DNA from: Tethya wilhelma
Lineage: Eukaryota > Porifera > Demospongiae > Tethyida > Tethyidae
Direction: 5' to 3'
Assembly: GCA_964030475.1 (NCBI GenBank)
Contig: CAXIPT010000049.1
Location: 62,001-126,000 of the forward strand
DNA: 64,000 nucleotides
This document shows positions 45,926-59,100 of this stretch, piece by piece; positions within the stretch are counted from its first letter, which is position 1; each line of letters opens with the position of its first letter. The notes under the pieces are model-generated. The model saw nothing but the letters and a program-made list of their open reading frames with translations, ran no database searches and was not told the DNA's origin. The position numbers and the translations under genes were made by a program.

Positions 45926-47322
45926 GTCTGTTTGTCAAAAGTGTACATTTAAGTCACAGAAAATTTTTTAAATCGATAGTCAGTAAGATTTTTAGTCACC
46001 AAAAATTTACTCTCAATTGACAGCCAGTCAAAAAGACTAAGTTCTTTATCTGTACAGTGAGAAAACTTTGTTTATCACAATGTTTTTCACTTAAAAATAA
46101 TGTTCCAAGTGTTGGGAAAAGTAACTACACACAGAAGTGTTTTCTTGCGCTAAAAAATCTTTTCAAGTTAGAAAATGTTTTTGTTAAAAATGTATATTTT
46201 AGTCTCAGAAAATTTTCCAAGTCAAGAGTCAGTAAAAAACACAAAGTTTTTTATCTGCACAGTGAGACAACGTTGTTTATCACAAACAACGTTTTTAGCG
46301 TTAAAATAATGTTCCAAGTGTTGAAAAATGTAACTTTTAAAAAAAGTGTTTCTTTTGGGCTAAAAAGTCTTTTCAAGGGAAAATAACCTTTTTTTGCTAA
46401 AAAGCGTATTTTTTGTCAAAGAAAATTTTCAAAGTTGATAGTTTGTTAAAAAGACTAAGTTCTTTATCTCTACTGTGAGAAAAGTTTGTTTAACACAAAG
46501 TTTTTTACCCCAAACTAATGTTACAAGTGTTGAAAAAAGTAACTATTTACAAAAGTGTTTTATTGTCCTAAAAAATAAACATTTCTTGTGAAAAGTGTAC
46601 TTTTTAGTCAGAGAAAATTTTCTATTTCGATAGAAAGGCAAAAAGACTATATTTTTTAACTGTACTGTGAGAAAACTTTGTTTAGCACAAGCAATGTTTT
46701 TTTTATTTTTAGATAATGTTTCAAGTGTTTAAAAGGTAACTTTTCACAAAAGTGGTTATTTTGAGCTAAAAAATCTTTTCATGTCAAAATAAACGTTTTA
46801 TGTCAAAAGTGTGTTTTCTATTCACAGAAAATTTTCTAAGTCAATAATCAGTCAAAAAGACTAAGTTCTTGATCTGTACTGTGAAAGAAATTTGATTATC
46901 ACAATGCTTTCACCTCAAAATGTTTCAAGAGTTGAAAAAAGTAACTTTTTAAAAAAGTGTGTCTTTTGTGCTAAAAAATCTTTTCAAGACAATATAAACT
47001 TCTTTTGTCAAAAGTTAATTTTCTATCACAGAAAATTTTCAGTCGATAGTAAAAAAGAACAAATTTCTTTATCTGTACTGTGAAAAAACTTTGTTTATCA
47101 CAAACAATGTTTTTCACCTCTAGATAGTGTTAGACACAGAAAATTTTTTAAGTCCATAGTATGTCAAAAAGACAAAGTTCTTTATCTGTACTGTGAGAAA
47201 CTTTGCTTAGCACAATGTTTCACATATTAAGATATTGTTCCAAGTGTTGAAAATAGTAACTATACACAAAAGTGTTTCTTTTATGCAGAAAAATCTCAAA
47301 GCAAATTAAACTTTTTTTGAAT
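45926..47322 (+). repeat. Satellite block G (forward island)
   Basis: Forward units matching block E in detail (GTTTTTAGCGTTAAAATAAT at about 46291 as at 33703), but lacking roughly 300 bp present at 34430-34745. Together with its flanks (about 45360-48300) it is a direct duplicate of 32790-36100. Confidence 0.85.
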
Positions 47323-48488
47323 TAACTTTTGACAAAAAAAGTTTATTTTGTTTTAAGCACAAAAGACACACTTTTTTTGAAAAGTTACTATTTTCAACAC
47401 TTGAAACATTATCTTGAGGTGAAAGCAATGTGATAATAAAACTTTTCTCTCAGTACAGATAAACGACTTCAATTTTTTGACAGACTAACGACTTAGAAAA
47501 TTTTCTGTGACTAATAAATAATCTATTACAAAAAACCTTTCTTCTGCTTTAGAAAGATTTTTTTGTACAAAAAAAAAACTTTTGTGAATAGTTGCTTTTT
47601 TCAACACTCCGAACATTTTCTTGAGTGAAAAACATTGTTTGCGATTAACAAAGTTTTCTCACAGTACAGATAAAGAACTTAGTCTTTTAACTAACTATAA
47701 ACTTAGAAAATTTTCTGTGACAAAAAATACGCTTTGGCAAAAAAGGTATATTTTGCCTTGAAAAGATGTTTTAGCACAAAAGAAACACTTTTGTGACTAG
47801 TTAGTTTTTCCAACACTTGAAACATTTTCTTGAGGTGAAAACAATGTGATAATCAAACTTTTCTCACAATACAGAAAAAAAAAACTCTTTTTGACTGACT
47901 ATTGATTTAAAAAATTTTTTGTGACAAAAAATACACTTTCAACAAAAAAGATACATTTTGCCTTAAAAAGATTTTTCACACTGTACAGTTGAAGAACTTG
48001 GTCTTTTTGACTGACTGTCAACTTAAAGAAAATTTTTGGAGATTAAAAAATAATCTTTTGATGAAAAACCTTTATTCTGCCTTGAAAAGATTTTTTAGCA
48101 CAAAAGAAAATCATTTGTAAACAGTTACTTTTTTCAACACCTGAAACATTCTCTTGAAATGAAAAACATTGTGATAAACAAAGTTTTAAAACTGTACAAA
48201 TAAATAACTCAGTCTTTTTGACTGACTATTGACCTAGAATATTTACTGTGACAAAAAATACACTTTAAAAAAAACATACATTTTGCCTCAAAAAGATTTT
48301 ATCACACTATAGAAACACTTTTGCGAATTGTTACTATTTTCAACACTGGGAACATTATCTGGAGGAGAAGAATATTTGTGAAAACAAAGTTTTTTCACAG
48401 TACAGATAAAGAACTTAGTCTTTTTGATTGACAATCGACTTAGAAAATTATCTGTGACTAGAAAAAAAACACTTTTCACAAAAATAGT

Positions 48489-48570
48489 TCAAGATAATGT
48501 TCCAAGTGTTGAAGAAAGTAACTATTCATAAAAGTGTTTCTTTTGCTCAAAAAATGTTTTCAAGGCAAAG
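48489..48570 (+). repeat. 82-bp microinversion inside one satellite unit
   Basis: Within block H the segment TCAAGATAATGTTCC...TTTTCAAGGCAAAG is in forward orientation while both sides are reverse. Flipping it back gives a normal unit as at 36225-36305. Confidence 0.75.
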
Positions 48571-51500
48571 TGAGGTTAAAAGCATTGTTTGTGATAAGCA
48601 AAGTTTTTTCACTGTATAGACAAAGAACTTAGTATTTTTGACCGATTATTGACTTAGAAAATTTTTGTGAATAGAAAGGACACTTTTGACATAAAACGTT
48701 TATTTAGACTTGAAAAGATTTTTTAGCTCAAAAGAAACACTTTTGTGAAAAGTTACCTTCTAAAAACTTGGAACATAATCTAAAAGTGAAAAACATTGTT
48801 TTGTGATAAACAAAGTTTTCTCACAGTACAGATAAAAAAACTAAGTCTTTTTACCAGTCTATCGACTTAGAAAATTTTCTGTGACTAAAAATACTCTTTT
48901 CATAAGAAATGTTTATTTTACCTTGAAAACATTTTACTTTTTTCAACACTTGGAACATTAGTTTGGGGTGAAAAACATTGTTTGTGTTAAACAAATTTTT
49001 CTCACAGTAGAGATCAAGAACTTAGTCTTTTTAACTAACTATCAACTTAGAAAATTTTCTGTTACAAAATATACGCTATGGCAAAAAAGGGTTACTTTGC
49101 CTTGAAAAGATTTTTTAGCCCAAAAGAAACAAATTTTTAAAAAGTTACTTTTTTCAACACTTGGAACATTATCTTAAGGCGAAAAACTTTGTCAGTGATA
49201 AACAAAGTTGTCTCACTGTACAGATAAAAAACTTTGTGTTTTTGACTGACTATGGACTTAAAAATTTTCTAAGACTAAAGTATACACTTTTAACAAAAAA
49301 TTCTTAACTTGAAAAGATGTTTTAGCACAAAAGAAACACTTTTGTGAGTAGTTACTTTTCCCAACACTTGGAAAATTATCTTTAGGTGAAAAACATTGTT
49401 TGTGATAAACAAAGTTTTCTCACTGTACAGATAAAGAACTTAGTCTTTTTGACTGACTATCAATTTAGAGAAAATTTTCGGTGACTAAAAAGTAATCTTT
49501 TGACAAAAAACCTTTCTTCTGCCTCGAAAAGATTTTTTAGCACAAAAAACACTTTTGTGAATAGTTGCTTTTTTCAACACTCAGAACATTATCTTGAGGT
49601 GAAAAACATTGTGATAAACAATTTTTCTTACTGTATAAACTGTACTGTTACTATGGACTTAGAAAATTTTTTGATACTAGAATGTACTCTTTTAAAAAAA
49701 AAGGTTTTTTTGCTTTTAAAAGATATTTTAGCACAAAAGAAACACTTTTATTAACAGTAACTTTTTTCAGCATTTTGAACATTCTTTTAAAATGAAAAAC
49801 ATTGTGATAAACAAAGTTTTTAAACTGTACAAATAAATAACTAAGTCTGTTTGACTAACTACCGACTTAAAAAATTTTCTGCAACTTTAAAACACACTTT
49901 TGACAAAAAACGTTTACTTTGCATTGAAAAGATTTTTTAGCATAAAAGAAACACTTGTGAATAGTTACTATTTTCAACACTTGGAACAATATCTTAATAT
50001 GTAAAACATTGTGATAGACAAAGTTTCTCACAGTACAGATTCTTAGTCTTTTTGACTGAATATGGACTTAGAAAATTTTCTGTGACTAACATTAATTAGA
50101 GGTGAAAAACATTGTTTGTGATAAACAAAGTTTTTTCACAGTACAGATAAAGAACTTTGTTCTTTTTTAATGACTATCGACTTAAAAAATTTTTTGTAGG
50201 TGAAAAACATTGTGATAAACAAAATTTTCTCACAGTAGAGATAAAGAACTTAGGCTTTTTGAATAACTATTGACTTAGAAAATTTTCTGCGAATTAGAAA
50301 TACACTTTTAACAAAAAAACGTTCATTATGGCGTGAAAAGATTTTTACCACAAAAGAAACACTTTTGTGAATAGTTACTTTTTTCAACACTTAAAACATT
50401 CTCTAGAGGTGAAAAATATTTTTTGTGATAAACAAAGTTTTCTCACGGTACAGATAATAAACTTAGTCTTTTTGCCTCTCTATCAACTTTGAAAATTTTC
50501 TGTGACTAAAAAATACACTTTTCACAAGAATTGTTTATTTTGCCATGAAAACATTTTTAGCATAAAAGAAAAAATTTTGTAAATAGTTACTTTTTTCAAC
50601 ACTTGGAACATTAGTTTCTGGTGAAAAACACTGTTTCTGTTAAACAAAGTTTTCTCACAGTAGAGATAAAGGACTTAGTCTTTTTAACAAACTATCAACT
50701 TAAAAAATTTTATGTGACAAAAACTACGCTTTTAGTAAAAAAGGTTTATTTTGCCTTGAAAAGATTTTATAGCCCAAAAGAAAAACTTTTTTAACATTTT
50801 TCAACATTTGGAACATAATCTTAAGGCGAAAAACGTTGTTTGTGATAAACAAACTTGTCTCACTGTACAGATAAAGAACTTAGTCTTTTTGACTGATTGT
50901 CAACTTAGAGAAAATTTTCGGTGACTAAAAAATAATCTTTTGACAAAAAACTTTTCTTCTGCCATGAAAAAATTTTTTAGCACAAAACAAACACTTTTTT
51001 GAATAGTTGCTTTTTTCAACACTCGGAACATTATCTTGAGGTGAAAAACATTGTTTGTGATGAACAAAGTTTTCTCATTGTATAGATAAAGAACTTAGTC
51101 TTTTTGACTTACTATCGACTTGGAAAATTTTCTGTAACTAGAAAATGCTCTTTTGAAAAAAAACGGGTTTTTTGCCTTTAAAAGATTTTTTAGCACAAAA
51201 GAAACACTTTTATGAACAGTAACTTTTTTCAACATTTGCAACATTCTCTTAAAACGAAAAACATTGTGATAAACAAAGTGTTTAAACTGTTCAAAAAAAT
51301 AACTTTACGATTTGGCCATTCCTATGTTTGCATTACATTTCTAGTGTTTTTTGTACTTGTGTTACTATAAAATACTATTTTGACAAAAAAAAGTTTTTTT
51401 TTGCCTTTAAGAGATTTTTTGCACAAAGTTGTAAAAAGATCCTTTTTGAACACTTGAAACATTCTCTTGAAAAGAAAAAAAATTGTGGTAAACAAAGTTT

Positions 51501-51913
51501 TCTCACAGTAGAGATAAAGAACTTAGGCTTTTTGACTGACTATAGACATAGAAAATTTTCTGAAACTAAAAAATACACTTTAACAAAAAAATTTTTTTTA
51601 TCTTGAAAAGATTTTTAGCACAAAAGAAAAACTTTTTAAAAAAGTTACTTTTTTCAACATTTTCTTAAGGAGGAAAACGTTTGTGATAAACAAAGTTGTC
51701 TCACTGTGTACATAAAGAACTTTGTGTTTTTGACTGACTATCGACTTAAAAAATTTTCTGAGACTAAAATATACACTTTTAACAAACCTTTTTTTAACTT
51801 AAAAAGATTTTTTAGCACAAAAGAAACGCTTTTGTGAGTAGTTATTTTTCCCAACACTTTGAACATTATCTTTAGGTGAAAAACATTTTTTGTCATAAAC
51901 AAAGTTTTCTCAC

Positions 51914-53147
51914 CTCAGTGTAGTTAAGGCATGTCCTTAGTCTGGGTATTGATTGTTTCCCTCAACAAATGTGTGAGATTTGGAAGCTACTAAAGACATC
52001 AGTGGAGGTTAGCTAGCAATATAAACTGTTATGACTATTACTTCAACATTTGTTAAATATTTTAAACCGGAAGTGGTCACCTCACCACACCCCCTTTTCA
52101 ATTAAATGAATATTTAATGAGATCACTATTTGTCTTGTATTTTGACTGCTCCCACTTCATTGTTTAATGAAACCCAGTAAATTTTTATACCAAGATGCTC
52201 TATTCTATGTGAGGCAATATAGTATAACTGGAAAATGTGCATTAATCTAAGTACTAGTAGCTTATAGGCAATTGTAGCACAAAAATACATGATTTTTTGG
52301 TACAATATTTGTTTATAGGCTATACTCACCTTCATCCCTGTATGGAGTACCAATTTTCCAGTTAGTACTAATAACTTCATGCACTAGAGAATTTATTTAA
52401 TCAATAAAAAGCTAACCTCCAATTGAAAGAACGCGCCGGAGTGAGGCATCTTTGTTGGTAACTATGCCTGTATTTAACCGCACGCGTATTCAACTGTCGC
52501 GTAATTTGCGATTTTTCGCATTTAATATTTTACAGCCATGTCGTTCGAGCTATAGGCTTTAGACTTGCCATCCTGTTAGGTAAGGTAGAGCCCTACTAAA
52601 ATACCAAGTTAGGATCGGGTCTGATTAGTAGGGGTGGAAATATAGGCTTTAGTCGCGATCGAGGTGAGATCGAGACCTTCAGTTTTAAACGCACGTTTTT
52701 TTCCTAGTGCTTTGCAGGAGAAGCTTGACGCTGGCTACGTAGGTGCAGCAAAGCTTAGGCTATACCTGCATGCAATTGCTTTTGTAGTCCTGCTTTGCAA
52801 GCTAGAAAAAAAGCCAAAAGTACGCTACTAATTTAGCGAACTTTCACGGCTTCCGTTTTGCAAGCTTTTTGAAGGAAGCAAAAGCTAAGCACAGAATTGT
52901 TGATGTAGCTATGGTTTATTCCTACCATAACTAAGCTGAACTAGTGAGGAAAGATAGTAACTTTCTCTATGCTTTCTCTAAAGAAGGAATAAAATAAGGC
53001 TGACTAAACTCTCATTAGTATGCATAAATTAGTTATTCATGTTCAAAGCTTGTTCAATGCTTGTCAAATGCATGTATTGGTACAAGCTTTAATTATAATT
53101 GGTACTGCCCATACAAAACGTTGTGGACATGCCTTAACTACACTGAG
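51914..53147. mobile_element. Non-autonomous DNA element, 1234 bp, CTCAGTGTAGTTAAGG ends, AC flanks
   Basis: CTCAGTGTAGTTAAGGCATG on the left and the matching complement on the right. Flanks are AC|...|AC and rejoin as the satellite word TTCTCACAGTAG. Its internal part (about 52470-52800) resembles the TTAA-type element at 16183 (GCTTTAGACTTGC, TTAGGTAAGG, GCAGGAGAAGCTTGACGCT), so two families with different ends share an inner module. No long ORF. Confidence 0.85.
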
Positions 53148-56100
53148 ACAGTAGAGATAAAGACCTTAAGGTTTTTGACTGACTATTGACTTATAAAATT
53201 TTCTGTGACAAAAAAATACACTTTTGACAAAAAACGTTCATTTTGGCTTGAAAAGATTTTTACCATTCAAGAAACACTCTTGTGAATAGTTACTTTTTCA
53301 ACACTTGGAACATTCTCTTGAGATGAAAAACATTGTGATAAACAAGTTTTTCACAGTACAGATAAAAAACTTAGTCTTTTTGACTCACTATCGACTTAGA
53401 AAATTTTCTGAGACTGAAAAATATCCTTTTTACAAAAAACTTTTTTTTTAACTGGAAAAGAGTTTTTAGCACAAAAAAAACACTTTTGTAAATAGTTCCT
53501 TTTTTGAACACTTGGAACATTATCTTGAGGTGAAAAACATTGTGATAAGTAAAGTTTTCTCACAGCATAGAAAAAGAACTTACTCTTTCTGACTCTCTAT
53601 CGACTTAGAAAATTTTCTGTGACAAAAAATTAACTTTTGATAAAAAAGTTTATATTGTCTTGAAAAGATTTTTTAGCACAAAAGACACACTTTTTTAAAA
53701 AGTTTTTTTCAACACTTGAAACATTATCTTGAGGTGAAAGCAATGTGATAATCAAACTTTTCTCACAGTACAGATAAAGAACTTCGTCTTTTTCAGACTA
53801 TCGACTTAGAAAATTTTCTGTGACTAAAAAATAATCGATTACAAAAAACCTTTCTTCTGCTTTGAAAAGATTTTTTAGTACAAAAAAAACAGTTTTGTGA
53901 ATAGTAGCTTTTTTCAACACTCTGAAAATTTTCTTGAGGTGAAAAACATTGTTTGTGATTAACAAAGTTTTCTCACAGTACAGATAAAGAACTTAGTCTT
54001 TTTAACTAACTATAAACTTAAGAAAATTTTCAGTGACAAAAAATACGCTTTTTGCAAACAAGGTTAATTTTACCTTGAAAAAATTTTTTAGCACAAAACA
54101 TACATTTTTGTGAATAGTTACTTTTTTCAACACATGGAATATTATCTTAAGGTTAAAAAGATTGTTTGTAAAAAACAAAGTTTATTCACAGTACAAATGA
54201 AAAACTTAGTCTGTTTGACTGACTATTAACATAAATGATTGTTGATAAAAAATACACTTTAGACAAAAACGTTTACTTTGCCTTCAAAACATTTTTTAGA
54301 GCAAAAGAAACACTTTTATGAACAGTTACTTCCTTCAACACTTGGAACATTATCTTGAGGTGAAAAGCATTGTTTGTGATAAGCAACATTTTCTCACTTC
54401 ATAAAGAACTTAGTCTTTTTGAATAATTATTGACTTATAAAATTTTTTGTGAATAAAAAAACGATTTTGACATAAAACGTTTATTTTGACTTGAAAAGAT
54501 TTTTTAGCTCAAAAAAAACACTTTTGTGAAAAATTACATTTTGAACACTTGGAACATTATCTAAAAGTGAAAAACATTGCTTGTGGTAAACAAAGTTTTC
54601 TCACAGTACAGAAAAAAACTTAGTCTTTTTGCCTGTCTATTGACATGGAAAATATTCTGTGATCAAAAAGTACACTTTTCACAAGAAATGTTTATTTTTT
54701 AGCAAAAAAAAACACTTTTGTAAACAGTTACTTTTTTCAACACTTGAAACATTAGTTTGGGTTGAAAATCATTGTTTGTGCTAAACAAATTTTTCTCACA
54801 GTACTGATAAAGAACTTAGTCTTTTTAACTGACTATTGACTTAGAAAATTTTCTGTGACTAAAAATTAACTTTTGACAAGAAGGGTTTATTTTGTCTTGA
54901 AAAGATTTTTTAGCAAAAAAGACACACTTTTTTAAAAAGTTATTTTTTTCAACACTTGAAACATTATCTTGAGGTGAAAGCAATCTGATAATCAAACTTT
55001 TCTCACAGTACAAATAAAGAACTTTGTCTTTTTGAGAGACTATCGACTTAGAAAACTTTCTGTGAAAAAATTAACTTTTGACAAAAAGGTTTATATTGTC
55101 TCGAAAAGATTTTTTAGCGCAAAAGACCCTTTTTTAAAAAGTTACTTTTTTCAACATTTGAAACATTATCTTGAGTTGAAAAACATTGTGATAAGCAAAG
55201 TTTTCTCACAGTTCAGATAAAGAACTTAATCTTTTGATTGACTATAAATTTAGAAAATTTTCTGTGGATGAAAAATAATCTTTTGACAAAAAACGTTTAT
55301 TTTGTCTTAAAAAGATTTTTTAGCACAAAAAATACATTTTTGTGAATAGTTACTTTTTTCAACACTTGAAACATAATCTTAACGTTAAAAAGATTGTTTG
55401 TAATAAAAAAGTTTTTTCACAGTACAAATGAAAAACTTAGTCTCTTTGACTGACTATTAACATAAATAATTGGTGATAAAAATTACACTTTAGACAAAAA
55501 CTTTTACTTTGCCTTGAAAACATTTTTTAGAGCAAAAGAAACACTAGTTACTTTCTTAAACACTTGGAACGTTATCTTGAGGTGAAAAGCATTGTTTGTG
55601 ATAAGCAACATTTTCTCACTTCATAGATAAAGAACTTAGTCTTTTTGACTGATTATTGACTTAGAAAATTTTCTGTGAATAAAAACTCACTTTTGACATA
55701 AAACGTTTATTTTGACTTGAAAAGATTTTTTAGCTCAAAAGAAACACTTTTGTGAAAAGTTACCTTTTAAACACTGAGAACATAATCTAAAAGTGAAAAA
55801 CATTGTTTGTGATAAACAAAGTTTTCTCACAGTACAGATAAAAAATTTAGTCTTTTTTCCTGTCTATCGACTTAGAAAATTTTCTGTGACTAAAAAATAC
55901 ACTTTTCACAAGAAATGTTTATTTTGCTTTGAAAGTTATTTTTAAACACTTGGAACATTTTCTTGAGGTGAAAAACATTGTTCGTGATAAACAAAGTTTT
56001 CTAACAGTACAGATAAAAAACTTAGTCTTTTTGCCTGTCTATCGACTTAAAAAATTTTCTGTGACTAAAAAATACACTTTTCACAAGAAATGTTTATTTT

Positions 56101-59100
56101 GCTTTGAAAGTTACCTTTTAAACACTTGGAACATTATCTTTAGGTGAAAAACATTGTTTGTGATAAACAAAGTTTTGTCACTGTACAGATAAGGAACTTA
56201 GTCTTTTTGACTGACTTTTAACCTAGAGAAAAATTTTGGTGACTAAAAAATAATCTTTTGACAAAAAACTTTTCTTCTGCCTTGAAAAGATTTTTAGCAC
56301 AAAAGAAACACTTTTGTGAATAGTTGCTTTTTTCAACACTCGGAACATTATCTTGAGGTGAAAAACATTGTGATAAACAAAGTTTCTCACAGTACAGGTA
56401 AAAAACTTAGTCTTTTTAGCTGACTATCGACTTAAAAAATTTTCTGTGACAAAAAATTAACTTTTGACAAAAAAGTTTATTTTGTCTTGAAAAGATTTTT
56501 TAGCACAAAAGACACTTTTTTAAAAAGTTACTATTTTCAACACTTGAAACATTATCTTTAGGTGAAAGCAATGTGATAATCAAACTTTTCTCACAGTACA
56601 GATAAAGAACTTAGTCTTTTTGACTGACTATCGACTTAGAAAATTTTCTGTGACTAGAAAATAAACACTTTTCACAAAAAAAGTTAATTTTGCGTTGAAT
56701 GGAAAAGATTTTTTAGTACAAAAGAAACATTTTTGTGAATAGTTGCTTTTTTCAACACTCGGTTAAGGCGAAAAAAAATTGTTTGTGTAAACAAAGTTTT
56801 CTGATAAAGAACTTTTCGACTTAGAAAATTTTCTGGTATTAAAAAATAATCTTTTGACAAAAAACTTTTTTTTTGCCTTGAAAAAATTTTTTAGTACAAA
56901 AGAAACTCTTGTGAATAGTTACTTTTTTCAACACTTAAAACATTTTTTTGAAATGTAAAACATATTGATAAACAAAGTTCTAAAACTGAACAAATAAATA
57001 ACTTAGTCTTTTTGACTGACTATCGACTTAGAAAATTTTTTGTTACGAAAAAATACACTTTTAACAAAAACATCTCTTTAACATGAAAATATTTTTTAGA
57101 ACAAAAGATGTAAATAATTTTTTTTTTTCAACAATTGGAACAATATCTTGAGGTGTAAAACATTGTGATAAACAACGTATCTCACAGTACAAATAAAGAA
57201 CTTAGTCTTTTTAACTGACTATTGACTTAGAAAATTTTAAAAATTAACTTTTGACAAAAAAGGTTTATATTGTCTTGAAAAGATTTTTTAGCACAAAAGA
57301 TACACTTTTTTCAACACTTGAAACATTATCTTGAGGTAAAAAACATTGTGATAAACAAAGTTTTGTCACAGTTCAGATAAAGAACTTAATCTTTTTGACT
57401 GACTATCGACTTAGAAAATTTTCTGCGATTGAAAAATACACTTTTTTCAAAAAAACTTTTTTTTAACAGGAAAAGATTTTTTAGCACAAAAGAAACACTT
57501 TTGTGAATAGTTCCTTTTTTGAACACTTGGAACATTATCTTGAGGTGAAAAACATTGTTTGTGATAAGCAAAGTTTTCTCACAGCATAGATAACAAACTT
57601 ACTCTTTTTGACTGTCTATCGACTTAGAAAATTTTCTGTGACAAAAAATTAACTTTTGACAAAAAAGGTTTATGTTGTCTTGAAAAGATTTTTTAGCACA
57701 AAAGACACACTTTTTTTAAAAGGTACTTTTTTTAACACTTGAAACATTATCTTGAGGTGAAAGCAATGTGATAATCAAACTTTACTCACAGTACAGATAA
57801 ACAAATTTGTCTTTTTGACAGACTATCGACTTAGGAAATTTTCTGTGACTAAAAAATAATCTATTACAAAAAACCTTTCTTCTGTTTTGAAAAGATTTTT
57901 TAGTACAAAAAAACACTTTTGTGAATAGTTGCTTTTTTCAACACTCCGAACATTTTCTTGAGGTGAAAAACATTGTTTGTGATTAACAAAGTTTTCTCAC
58001 AGTACAGATAAAGAATTTAGTCTTTTTAACTAACTATAAACTTTAGAAAATTTTCAGTGAAAAAAAATACGCTTTTGGCAAAAAAGGTTTACTTGGCCTT
58101 GAAAACATTTTTTAGCACAAAAAATACATTTTTGTGAATAGTTACTTTTTCAACACTTGGAACATTATCTTAAGGTTAAAAAGATTTTTTGTAATAAACA
58201 AAGTTTTTTCACAGTACAAATGAACAATTTAGTCTGTTTGACTGACTATTAACATAAATAATTGTTTATAAAAAATAAACTTTAGACAAAACCGTTTTCT
58301 TTGCCTTGAAAACATTTTTTAAAGCAAAAGAAACACTTTTATGAATAGTTACTTTCTTCAACACTTGGAACATTATCTTTAGGTGAAAAGCATTGCTTGT
58401 GATAAGCAACATTTTCTCACTTCATAGATAAAGAACTTAGTCTTTTTGACTGATTATTGACTTAGAAAATATTCTGTGAATAGAAAACACACTTTTGACA
58501 TAAAACGTTTATTTTGACTTGAAAAGATTTTTTAGCTCAAAAGAAACACTTTTGTGAAAGTTACCTTTTAAACACTTAGAACATAATCTAAAAGTGAAAA
58601 AGATTGTTTTGTAATAAACAAAGTTTTCTCATAGTACAGATAAAAAAACTTGTTCTTTTTGCCTGTCTATCGACTTAGAAAATTTTCGGTGACTAAAAAT
58701 ACACTTTTCACAAGAAATGTTTATTTTGCTTTGAAAGTTATTTTTTAAACACTTGGAACATTCATTATCTTTAGGTGAAAAACATTGTTTGTGATAAACA
58801 AAGTTTTCTCACTGTACAGATAAGGAACTTAGTCTTTTTGACTGACTTTTAACTTAGAGAAAATTTTCGGAGACTAAAAAATAATCTTTTGACAAAAAAC
58901 TTTTCTTCTGCCTTGAAAAGATTTTTTAGCACAAAAAAAACACTTGTGAATAGTTTCTTTTCAACACTCGGAACATTATTTTGAGGTGAAAAACGAAACT
59001 AGAAAATACTTTTTTGAAAAAAAACGGTTTTTTTACCTTTAAAAGATTTTTTAGCACAAAAGAAGCACTTTTATAAACAGTATCTTGAGGTTAATAATAT

